Under the pieces are notes generated by a model. The model did not search any database, was not told where the DNA came from, and worked only from the letters and a program-made list of their open reading frames with translations. A DNA stretch of 64,000 nucleotides from Candidatus Obscuribacterales bacterium. GTDB lineage: Bacteria; Cyanobacteriota; Vampirovibrionia; Obscuribacterales; Obscuribacteraceae. The translations under genes and the position numbers were made by a program. Where the stretch lies: the NCBI GenBank assembly GCA_019745415.1, contig JAIETF010000028.1, positions 62,001-126,000 on the forward strand, given 5' to 3'. This document shows, piece by piece, positions 55,901-63,315 of this stretch; the first letter of the stretch is position 1; each line of letters starts with the position of its first letter.

Positions 55901-57113
55901 GATAGACGACTCAATCAATCTCACCGTATTGTCACCAAATCCGGTGCCAGCCAAAACAATTATCGGACTAGTCGACCCAAATCTCAATACAGCCAATATG
56001 CTTGGCACCATAGACGGTTCCATTGCCGTAGAGGGGACAATCAGACAACCTAAGCTGAGCGGCAAACTATCTCTAGACAGAGTCGGCAATAAAGATTATG
56101 AAGTTTATGACGTCAATGGCACCATAGCCACCGAGAACATCTCGGCAGTGAAGAACTCACCCGATGCAATTTCCGTCGCCCGTGTGGACATAGACCGTCT
56201 CAGATACAGGAAACTGCGCGTCAATGACATCGGGGGCGTGGTAGAAGTGCTGAGCGCGGGCACAACCGGCAAAGACGGAACAACAAATCCGCCTCGGATA
56301 CACCTGAAAGATGTGACTGCACGAGCGGCAGGAGGCCACATCAAGATGGACGGCTCATTCGACCTAGCTAGAAATGCCACCGCATTCAATGCTTACTTGT
56401 CCAAGATTCACATGGAAGAGATTGTGGACCGCGTTTTCGATGCCCCAGACGAAATGACCGGTGCACTAGACGGCGAATTGCACCTCACCACGAGAGGAAC
56501 AACCGACAAGGAAATGCTGACGAATATGGAAGGCACAGGCAGCATAAACATCGAGAAGGGAATCGTAGCTCGCTTTGGTCAGCTGCAAACTAAGTTGACG
56601 CAAGCAAACTTGCTGTCGCAAGGCATATTGGGTTTTAATCTCAACAATCTTCTACAGTCGGTGGCTCCCGTCAGAAGCGGAGAGTTTAATGAACTAACAA
56701 GCCGCTTCCACATTTATAAAGGCGCCTTAGCAATTAAGGAACTGCGCTTCTCTGGCGATGATTTGCGTCTATGGGGCGCGGGAGCGGCGGACTTAACGGA
56801 AAATACCGTAGACATAGAAATTGCAGGCACTCTGCCGCGCGTCACCGAAAGTTTTCTAGGTGGAACCCTTGGTAGACTAAGCCGCAATATCACCGTATCC
56901 GGTATCTTGAGCAAAGTTACATTTGGTGCACTAGAAAATCTACCATCGCTTCCTATCATAGGAGACATTGCGTCAGATAAACCAAGGGCTTTCAGCTTTA
57001 AGGTTCAGGCACCGGCACAAGACGCCAAACAAATTGCCAAATCCATCGAGAAGTCTTTCCGCTTTCTGCCAAACAAACAAGCAGCTAGCGCCCACCCAGT
57101 TCCGGGTCTTTAA
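52932..57113 (+). CDS. Large AsmA/TamB-like membrane-tethered protein
   Basis: The 1393-aa protein has one N-terminal helix (LVGWTFSIIILVGVALMI, about 35-53) followed by the AsmA-type N-domain: ALHRPVKLGHLRW, LTGKVVLKHLKFDHPEFH, PGGWNFEDLL. A very long beta-rich body made of repeated xGxLxLxxxxLxLxxL-type strands follows. The C-terminal AsmA-like domain starts about 1180 (GTGSINIEKGIVARFGQL) and includes FSGDDLRLWGAGAADLTENTVD. Family knowledge: AsmA/YhdP/TamB proteins form grooves that carry phospholipid across the envelope. Its presence argues for a two-membrane cell. The start is GTG with a weak ribosome-binding site. Confidence 0.8.
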   Translation: MSPLETETKVEIETQSSTVNTSWLILRFLVGWTFSIIILVGVALMINIDWARPKMQEVMAEALHRPVKLGHLRWYLGLNGITITTRNIIVEEKNGDPFLKARSINLGLSTRALLTGKVVLKHLKFDHPEFHAVKLKPGGWNFEDLLVDSTEVHFIQVDGGKVLVRDESRDAVVKEAVDLEDVTFKFNWPRPDQKLPIYLSLALPSSDNAKARNYLRVEGFTTGSRKGLIDTALSLNLSASDMHSDDLRKILAIALDDKEQKALVAGSGDKQKRPVSDLDALVSFKMDLNGDVNKGFNSTISTEIKDLSVKGRDIGEIKTNDVKSQGAISLDKNELKWKDLSLNIGGIAISSKGNLNDWQGKKPSYKLDVESNIADLTKVGKAVDLTKLKKDKENDAIKDLTRKLSGKAFFQINVEGLAKQAKLITKMELEGLPIGELVESISPESAPYLALAGITRETKVKGHIESHPGRKLKINSGQISVPDSLIKLEGELDLLRDEMDLKFNLDQLSLKKVWTKALDSKETVNFLTSHLEGKAPKDLLVEGLIKANGTVRKLRNRANPEMTMTTELRGGSFGARDRSLTTSDILGKIDLKDGNLALKSIEGKFGKTGRFTLTGNIKNVLGALPQSDISFYGNNIEFDNLGKVMSLFGFAFPAITEGHLTGRVKELSIKISGNPKKPQVFLSAAPEDISYQPPGLSRSLNAVSGSIVFANDKITLSDVDIVTHGMKLTTSLTISDLSGKAGLSNLHLKSDGIDIGDIDYYLTSPVLPSPLRKQYRDFLNVYKIKNLHGRIYGDLVVEPRDRGEADIEGVIGCYSVGALVGQKDELELPLERIAGIIAASGNELLIQDLSGSIRSSEFQLNGTVKDYKSKTPSWKTDLRLTFAPNEFLDLVPHITKSLTSGKMEVLSKGPLLIKAQVQGNPESNSMIFNCHADANNDLRISTPLFTINQPKGDELNLDGSVSLDKNGMTLHSTNLLVGEAGLKAQGDYKWIDDSINLTVLSPNPVPAKTIIGLVDPNLNTANMLGTIDGSIAVEGTIRQPKLSGKLSLDRVGNKDYEVYDVNGTIATENISAVKNSPDAISVARVDIDRLRYRKLRVNDIGGVVEVLSAGTTGKDGTTNPPRIHLKDVTARAAGGHIKMDGSFDLARNATAFNAYLSKIHMEEIVDRVFDAPDEMTGALDGELHLTTRGTTDKEMLTNMEGTGSINIEKGIVARFGQLQTKLTQANLLSQGILGFNLNNLLQSVAPVRSGEFNELTSRFHIYKGALAIKELRFSGDDLRLWGAGAADLTENTVDIEIAGTLPRVTESFLGGTLGRLSRNITVSGILSKVTFGALENLPSLPIIGDIASDKPRAFSFKVQAPAQDAKQIAKSIEKSFRFLPNKQAASAHPVPGL

Positions 57114-57173
57114 AAGGCACCACCGGCAATATCTCCCTCTTGCTATTGGGTGAGATATGTGTACTATATATTC

Positions 57174-58337
57174 ATGATTGAGAAACCGAATAGTTCCCAA
57201 GGGCTGCCGCAAGTCAGCCCCAATAAGCTTCCGCAGCCGAGCCTGCCACAGCATCGTGGCGATGCTGCGCAAGCTAGTATCGCAATCGACAAAAGATCAT
57301 TATCAGCAAGATCTAGACAAGCTAACAGAAGAGTTCAAGACCCCCCCACCTCAAATACATCGTCACTGAGGAAATGGCTAAAGCCCTACCTTCTTTATGT
57401 CAGATCAGAAAGAGCACTCTCTGAAAATACGCTCTGGGCCTACACTAGAGATCTGGAAGCATTTTGTCATTGGTTTGCAGGGGATACGGCGAACGTTGGG
57501 AAAGAATTGCCAACACGCGGAGACATCACTCGCTTTCTAGCAATCCTCAAGAGAGAAGGACAAGCAACAGCGAGCCTCGCAAGAAAGCTCGCAAGTTTAA
57601 GAGGCTGGTTCGCCTGGTTAGTTACCACTGGCAGAACGAGCGAAGATCCTCTTGAGACCTTTGAGTCGCCCCATAAACAGAAGAAGCTGCCGCAAGTACT
57701 AACCACACAAGAAATGCAGGTCTTAATCGAGGCTGCAGTTGAATCAAGAGACAAAGCCATATTGGAACTGCTATATGGAGCAGGTCTGCGAGTATCTGAA
57801 CTTGTCGGACTTCGGGTTAAAGATCTCAATCTAAAGCAGAACTATGTTCACTGCCTAGGTAAAGGCAATAAAGAACGTATTGTTCCAATAGGCATGGAAG
57901 CCGTAAGGGCTCTAAACGACCACTTACAAGCTCGAAAAGCGAAACAGGAAGTTCTAGACCATAAGAAGATCAGAGTGGGAAGACCAAAAAGGAAATCAAA
58001 CAACCCGAGAAGAGTAACCTCCGACGAGTTTCTATTCCTAGATAGCGAGGGGAAACAGCTCTCGAGACTGATAGTGTGGCAACTGATAAAGAGACTAGCT
58101 GTAAAGGCTGGGATCAAAAAGGAAATTTCTCCACACACACTTAGACACAGCTTTGCAACACATTTGCTTGAAAATGGAGCAGACTTGAGAGCTGTGCAGG
58201 AACTTCTTGGACACTCAAATCTAGTTACAACTCAACTTTACACGCACGTTTCGAGAGCCCACCTAAAGACTGCATATCAGCAAGCTCAAATGGGCTTTGC
58301 GACACTTCAACTAGAGTCGCCAGCGAATACGAACTAA
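57174..58337 (+). CDS. Tyrosine recombinase, XerC/XerD family
   Basis: The 387-aa protein (ATG 57174; the frame extends upstream to GTG 57150) has a basic extension of about 65 residues, a SAM-like core-binding domain (YLLYVRSERALSENTLWAY) and a catalytic domain with all residues: Arg206 (GLRVSELVGL), Lys230 (GKGNKER), His321 and Arg324 (HTLRHSFATHLL), His347 (LLGHSNL) and Tyr356 (TQLYTHV). About 20 extra basic residues (RVGRPKRKSNNPRRV) lie between Lys and HxxR. XerC/D resolve chromosome dimers at dif. Whether this is the housekeeping copy or belongs to an element with the next gene cannot be decided here. No dif site was recognised. Confidence 0.9.
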   Translation: MIEKPNSSQGLPQVSPNKLPQPSLPQHRGDAAQASIAIDKRSLSARSRQANRRVQDPPTSNTSSLRKWLKPYLLYVRSERALSENTLWAYTRDLEAFCHWFAGDTANVGKELPTRGDITRFLAILKREGQATASLARKLASLRGWFAWLVTTGRTSEDPLETFESPHKQKKLPQVLTTQEMQVLIEAAVESRDKAILELLYGAGLRVSELVGLRVKDLNLKQNYVHCLGKGNKERIVPIGMEAVRALNDHLQARKAKQEVLDHKKIRVGRPKRKSNNPRRVTSDEFLFLDSEGKQLSRLIVWQLIKRLAVKAGIKKEISPHTLRHSFATHLLENGADLRAVQELLGHSNLVTTQLYTHVSRAHLKTAYQQAQMGFATLQLESPANTN

Positions 58338-58393
58338 TTTAATCGAATGAAGAGAGGCTTCTAAAGCTCGATAATTTCGCGGTTTACAGGTCA

Positions 58394-58418
58394 TTGACAA
58401 GGTTAAACCGATATCGGT
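58394..58418 (+). promoter_or_regulatory. TTGACA box followed by 12-bp palindrome ACCGATATCGGT
   Basis: TTGACA is at 58394-58399 and the perfect palindrome at 58407-58418, inside the spacer or -10 area of a would-be promoter for the gene at 58499. The placement suits an operator. No convincing -10 box is visible. Confidence 0.35.
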
Positions 58419-58498
58419 CGAAGCAATTTAATCGCAGACTTTTGAACTTTTTCAGGCCAAATTACGTCTTCATTAATGTGGAGCGTGAGGCTTGAAAA

Positions 58499-59830
58499 AT
58501 GAAGCAGAAAAAAATCAATGTGCAAGCTGCAATAAATAGTAGGCTCACTGACAAGGACGAGAGAGAGAGATTCAGAAGAGTTTGGCTAGAATTCAAATCG
58601 ATATTCCCAGATGATAAAGCTTGCTGGAAAGACCTTGTCAGTCAGCTGCAAAAAGACGATTTACTTTACTGCAGAAATTGCTATGGCACTGACCTAACCA
58701 TTGCCCTATCTCAAAGGAAGTATAGCTGTACGCTATGTAAAATAGATGGAAGCATAACTTCCAATACCTTCTTTTCGAGAGTGCGTAAACTGTGGTCATG
58801 GTATGCGGCAATTTGGCTTGCAGATCACAGTATTATCATCAATTCTTGCTTTCTTGCAGACATCACTGGCATTGCCAGTTCCTCTGCTCAACATATAAAC
58901 AAGAGCATCATGTGCGTGCTTGCCGAAACAAAAACCACGGAAGTTTCTGAAGTGTCCTCACTTCACTTCTTCGACATAATTAGGAAAAGAAGCATACTAA
59001 CTGCAAAGCTCAGTAAACCAATATCGGAAGAAATCGAAATCTACGATCGGAGGAAAGCCAAAGCAACGAACAGAGCAGGCTCAAGCAACGCAGAAAGCCC
59101 CAATAATTCGGGAAAGAAGAGAGGGGCAGGGAAAACCGGAAGCAACTGTCAGACGGGCACCGCAAAGAAGAAACAAGAGAAGGATCTAGGAAATAGACAG
59201 AGAGGAGTGACATCAGGAAAAGATGCAAAGACTCTGAGAGCTGAAAAGCATTCTGCTGATGAACTAGTCATTATTGCCCTGCTCCAGAGAGGAGATATGT
59301 CCATCGAGAGCATTCTCAAGAAAACGAAATGGGACGTTTCTCGTCTCAATGTCGCGCTCTCTATCTTAGAGCTCTTCGGAAAAATCAAGATAGTAGCTGG
59401 CGGCAATGTATCAATCATGAGCAGCCATGATTTGTTCAATCAAGAGAACGCGACTAGAGATCAAGAGACAAAAAGAGAGTGTCGGCTTTCTAGCTTTTAC
59501 CACGCAAACAAGCGGCACAGCTGCCTCATTGAAAAATGCGCTGGACGAACTTCAGAAGCAGGCGCAAAGAGTCTTATAGCACATTTGACAAGTTTCAAAA
59601 TCGGCATCAAACGGATATTTGGAGGCATTAGTCGCAAGTATCTTCAACTCTATCTCTCTTTGATAAAGTGTGACACTATCAAAACACCTGAAAAGAGTCC
59701 GGGTGAATGCAGAAATACCTTGCTTAAGTTGTGCCTTGAAAGAAGCTATGTGGGATCGAGATACATAAAGACAATCAACAGCCCCGAGTTGTTGTCTGCG
59801 GCTTTCTCAAAGCCACAAAGAGTCGCTTAG
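58499..59830 (+). CDS. ISXO2/IS1595 transposase-derived protein with inserted winged helix
   Basis: Residues 30-140 of this 443-aa protein match the N-terminal part of ISXO2-like transposases: FPDDKACWKDL, a zinc ribbon (Cys58, 61, 77, 80), then SITSNTFFSRVRKLWSWYAAIWL and a helix-turn-helix-like part. The DDE catalytic core that should follow is missing. In its place are a basic Ser/Gly/Lys-rich linker (about 185-248) and a segment at about 250-308 resembling the DprA C-terminal winged helix (ADELVIIALLQRGDMSIESI). Residues 365-392 (IKRIFGGISRKYLQLYL) resemble the end of the ISXO2 transposase. It is not a simple pseudogene because the frame is open throughout. Probably a domesticated DNA-binding protein; role unknown. 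Confidence 0.6.
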   Translation: MKQKKINVQAAINSRLTDKDERERFRRVWLEFKSIFPDDKACWKDLVSQLQKDDLLYCRNCYGTDLTIALSQRKYSCTLCKIDGSITSNTFFSRVRKLWSWYAAIWLADHSIIINSCFLADITGIASSSAQHINKSIMCVLAETKTTEVSEVSSLHFFDIIRKRSILTAKLSKPISEEIEIYDRRKAKATNRAGSSNAESPNNSGKKRGAGKTGSNCQTGTAKKKQEKDLGNRQRGVTSGKDAKTLRAEKHSADELVIIALLQRGDMSIESILKKTKWDVSRLNVALSILELFGKIKIVAGGNVSIMSSHDLFNQENATRDQETKRECRLSSFYHANKRHSCLIEKCAGRTSEAGAKSLIAHLTSFKIGIKRIFGGISRKYLQLYLSLIKCDTIKTPEKSPGECRNTLLKLCLERSYVGSRYIKTINSPELLSAAFSKPQRVA

Positions 59831-59926
59831 AAAAACCTATTTGTCCAATCGAGAACATCTGCTGAACTAAGAACAAAGGGACCTGTGCTCATTTCTCAGG
59901 TGCTTCTTTGCTAAGCAAAAATCCTC

Positions 59927-61585
59927 TCATACTTCCTGAATGATCTGCAAAGCTCCAGCGGAATCTGGAGCTCTTTTCTCTAGATCAAGTTCCGTGAGAG
60001 CGCGAATCAATAGATCAAGCGAAAAATCTTTCGGCTCGTTTAAACAATAAGCTGGAAGCTTCGATTGACATAGAGCAAGAGGTTCCTTAGCAGTCTTGAG
60101 AAAATACAAAGTAGCCCCCAAAGAATAGAGATCGCTTTGAGGATTGGCTCGACCTTTAAACTGCTCCGGTGCCATGTAATTGTGTTTGCCGACAACGGTT
60201 CTAGTAGCGCCTGACTCCATTTCACGCGCCACATTGAAGTCTATCAATTTGATATCTTTGTCGCCGTAGTACATCAAGTTATCGGGGCTGATGTCGCGAT
60301 GCACCAACGGTGGTGACAAACCATGCAAATAGGAAAGAAGAGTTAGCACTTCACTGGCAATAGAAATAATGGAATCGGAACTCAGCGGACCAGTTCTTTC
60401 AACATGGCGCTTTAGGGACTCACCCTTGACCATCTCTAGAACCAGATAAGCTCTATGGTCCTCGACAAAGTTGCTCAAGAGTTTGACAATCATGGGGTGG
60501 TCAAGGGCTGACAACAACTCGGCTTCTCTCTTGACCGCCGCGAAAGAACGCTGGCGCACTTCCATTCCAGCATTTACAGGAAGCACGAACTCCTTGAGAA
60601 TCACAGGTCCGGTCCGGCTCGATGCCTCGTAGATTTTTGCTTGACCACCTGTTGCAACTCTCCCAACTATCTCATACTCACCCTGATTCAAAAGAGTCCC
60701 AGTTGGGAGTTCCTCTTCTCGGCTCCGCTTCAACGAGTTCATATTATCAAGCCAAAATTTCGTATAGGAAGCCACTCCATTACGAGCAACTATCGTTTGA
60801 AAGCTAGTATCTTTGCACTGTTCAGGCAAAAGAACGTCCAAGGTCGCAATGAATCTTTCTTTATCCGACTCCAATGTGAATGAATCAAGTGGAACATCGA
60901 ACTCCACAAAAGAGGAGCGAAGAAGATTGATAATATGAAGATTTTTGCCAGTAGATAAGCCCTTCAAATCATTGACAAGATTAATACGGTTCTTCAAATT
61001 AAATCCTGTAAGGTCATAGCGAAGTCTAAGGTTACCGCCCCGAAGCAGCTCGGTGTAGGAATCGCCATAGCCGCACGGACCTGAGAAGTTAGCTGGGGTG
61101 CTATTCAGACTGCGACTACTTACAGAAACGATCGCATTCTCTGAAATCAGATCGTCTTTCGATAGAAAATGGACCGATTGAAACCCAGACCAAAGGAAGA
61201 GCTGCGAATCACGAGATGTTTGGAATCGCCACGACAACTTCAGTCCGTTAGCAAGAGATACTAAGTTGGTAGGAAAATCATAAGCAGTGCCGTGCAAACG
61301 AAGTTCCCAAAAGAACCAAGCCATAGAGAATAGAATTGAGAGAGCGGCAAAAACCGCAAAGACGCTGTTGAAAGAATATTCAAGAGCACAGCTGGTAATC
61401 GAAATAAAACCGATAACGGTTAAGCCAAGAGTGAGAGCCGCAAACGCAAGCCTAATTGGAGCTCTAGACCTTAGCCCTAGTGCTCTTTGCTTCTCACTTA
61501 GCACCCACTTGCTTACCACAAAATCTTGCTCACTTGGAATCAGCAAATGTTCGGAGTTATCATCAAAGCCTTCGGAAGGTGTCAT
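59927..61585 (-). CDS. Membrane-anchored Ser/Thr protein kinase (Hanks type)
   Basis: The protein (552 aa from ATG 61585; TTG 61600 is possible) has two transmembrane helices near the N-terminus (about 47-90), an intermediate domain of about 200 residues not recognised, and a kinase domain from about 300. The glycine loop is GRVATGGQAKIYEA, the lysine is in ILKEFVLP, the catalytic loop HRDISPDNLMYY, and APEQFKGRANPQSDLYSLG follows. The metal-binding DFG reads DFN (KLIDFNVARE), keeping Asp but not Gly. It follows, 95 bp downstream, a paralogous kinase of the same layout. Confidence 0.88.
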   Translation of the reverse strand: MTPSEGFDDNSEHLLIPSEQDFVVSKWVLSEKQRALGLRSRAPIRLAFAALTLGLTVIGFISITSCALEYSFNSVFAVFAALSILFSMAWFFWELRLHGTAYDFPTNLVSLANGLKLSWRFQTSRDSQLFLWSGFQSVHFLSKDDLISENAIVSVSSRSLNSTPANFSGPCGYGDSYTELLRGGNLRLRYDLTGFNLKNRINLVNDLKGLSTGKNLHIINLLRSSFVEFDVPLDSFTLESDKERFIATLDVLLPEQCKDTSFQTIVARNGVASYTKFWLDNMNSLKRSREEELPTGTLLNQGEYEIVGRVATGGQAKIYEASSRTGPVILKEFVLPVNAGMEVRQRSFAAVKREAELLSALDHPMIVKLLSNFVEDHRAYLVLEMVKGESLKRHVERTGPLSSDSIISIASEVLTLLSYLHGLSPPLVHRDISPDNLMYYGDKDIKLIDFNVAREMESGATRTVVGKHNYMAPEQFKGRANPQSDLYSLGATLYFLKTAKEPLALCQSKLPAYCLNEPKDFSLDLLIRALTELDLEKRAPDSAGALQIIQEV

Positions 61586-61680
61586 CACATCTGGTTCCAA
61601 CTAAGTTATCCCCAAGCTTTTTTCACTCACCAGCGCCAAATCAATATCAAGCCTTACCAGACCTATCAAAACTACCAGAA

Positions 61681-63201
61681 CTATTGACATTGCATATCTC
61701 CCTTAGCTAAGGAACTCAATGTCAAAGCCAGTTCTTCTGCTGATGGTCGAGACTCAAGTTCAATACTTGTCATCGCCGCAATCAAATTGTCAAACTCAGC
61801 GGATACTAATTGCTTATCAACCTCTGATACACGACTAGTTGAAATTGGCTCAGGATCTTTTCCAGTTAGCAAGTAAAAGAGTGTTCCACCAGAAGCAAAA
61901 ATATCGCTCTTTAGGCAAGCTCGTCCCTGGAACTGCTCAGGCGGGATATAGCATTGTTTGCCAATGAGAGTCCCGGTTAGATTGCCGACAAACTCATTGG
62001 CGGCCCCAAAGTCTACAAGCGTTATCTTCCTGTCTTTCTCCCTAATTATTATATTGTCCGGCGTTATATCACGGTGCACTACCGGTGGTGAAAATCCATG
62101 CAAGTAAATCAAGACTGAAGCAAGCTGTTCCGCTATTTCCAAAACTTCACTTTGATTGAATGGCCCTTTGAGTTTGACATGCTGTCTAAGGGACAGTCCT
62201 GCTACAAACTCGAGAAGAAGGTAGTGCCTACCCCTCTCTACAAAATGATCTTTTACCTGAACAATACCAGGGTGACTTAACTTGGAAAGTAAGCTAGCCT
62301 CTCTCGAGAACAGTTCTTGAAGTTTTTTGGCATTTTCGTCTGAATCTCTATCTAGCTGCACCGCGAGTTCTTTCAAGACCAAGCGCTTGCCATCAGTATC
62401 ACGGACCAAATAGACCGATGACATGCCACCACAATTGAGCAGCATCAGAACTGTAAGTTCGCCATCTCTAATTGACTGCCCACATAATAAAGGCACGAAA
62501 TTTGTAACTTCGAAACGCTCAGCCAAACTATCTTCCCACATTTGAGTGTAGCTCAAATTACTTTTCACCTCACCTCCAGTCAGAATATCTCGCTGCAGTG
62601 CAATCACATCCGCATTTAGACTGATGGGATCAGCATAACGAGAAAGAATGAGGAAGAGTCTCTCAATGTTCACAGAATCGAAGCCAGCTAGTGGGAAGGC
62701 GACCATACCGCCTGATTTGAAGTCGAAAACAATGAAACCTTGTTTGAACCATCCTTGCCCGAGGAAAGTCAAAACACGCTCCCTCCATGTTTTGGGAGCT
62801 AACCGCTTTTGCCCCGAGAATAGACGCTCCATGAGCCGATTGCTGGCTACACCGCGCAAACGAACCGAATGAAGATCTGTCCAAGGGCGAACGGAGCGCA
62901 TATAGAGCATATCACTATGCAATTGATTGGCAGCTTTAATGCCTTTGGAGCTGAAGTCCAACTGGAGGCGCAACGTAGCAGCAACAATGAGAGGAATGAC
63001 TACAAGAGTGCTGAAAAAGCTTAGTAGAGAGAACTGCCCTCCCCAGAAAAGATTAGAAAGCACGGACAATGCCACAAGGATGAATAGAATGATAAAGAAC
63101 TGCGAAAGTGGTAACAGACGACAAGAAACACGTCCAGTCGCCCCGTCAAGAGCTTTGAACCGAGAAGCGCTTGAGTTTGAAACACCGACCAATTCTGGCA
63201 T
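61681..63201 (-). CDS. Membrane-anchored Ser/Thr protein kinase (Hanks type), paralogue
   Basis: The 506-aa protein has two N-terminal transmembrane helices (FIILFILVALSVLSNLF and LLSFFSTLVVIPLIVAATL), a middle domain of about 150 residues and a kinase domain from about 245: LNCGGMSSVYLVRD, VLKELAVQLD, HRDITPDNIIIRE, DFGAANEF and PPEQFQGRACLKSDIFASGG. All catalytic residues are intact, unlike the DFN variant in its downstream paralogue. AAGGAG lies 5 nt before the ATG. Gene order and layout indicate a tandem duplication. The divergent gene is a DUF900-type hydrolase. Confidence 0.9.
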   Translation of the reverse strand: MPELVGVSNSSASRFKALDGATGRVSCRLLPLSQFFIILFILVALSVLSNLFWGGQFSLLSFFSTLVVIPLIVAATLRLQLDFSSKGIKAANQLHSDMLYMRSVRPWTDLHSVRLRGVASNRLMERLFSGQKRLAPKTWRERVLTFLGQGWFKQGFIVFDFKSGGMVAFPLAGFDSVNIERLFLILSRYADPISLNADVIALQRDILTGGEVKSNLSYTQMWEDSLAERFEVTNFVPLLCGQSIRDGELTVLMLLNCGGMSSVYLVRDTDGKRLVLKELAVQLDRDSDENAKKLQELFSREASLLSKLSHPGIVQVKDHFVERGRHYLLLEFVAGLSLRQHVKLKGPFNQSEVLEIAEQLASVLIYLHGFSPPVVHRDITPDNIIIREKDRKITLVDFGAANEFVGNLTGTLIGKQCYIPPEQFQGRACLKSDIFASGGTLFYLLTGKDPEPISTSRVSEVDKQLVSAEFDNLIAAMTSIELESRPSAEELALTLSSLAKGDMQCQ

Positions 63202-63315
63202 TAGCTCTCCTTCATCGGTAGTACTCTAACTATTCATTTAATACCCTAATGTTTGACGGCGCCACAGTCGAGGCAAAAAGTTAAGAGCCTCTTCGAGACA
63301 AGCAAGGAGAACTTA

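Noticed and set aside
57174..59830. Complete insertion sequence
   Set aside because: No terminal inverted repeats or target-site duplication were seen, and the transposase-like protein lacks a catalytic core.
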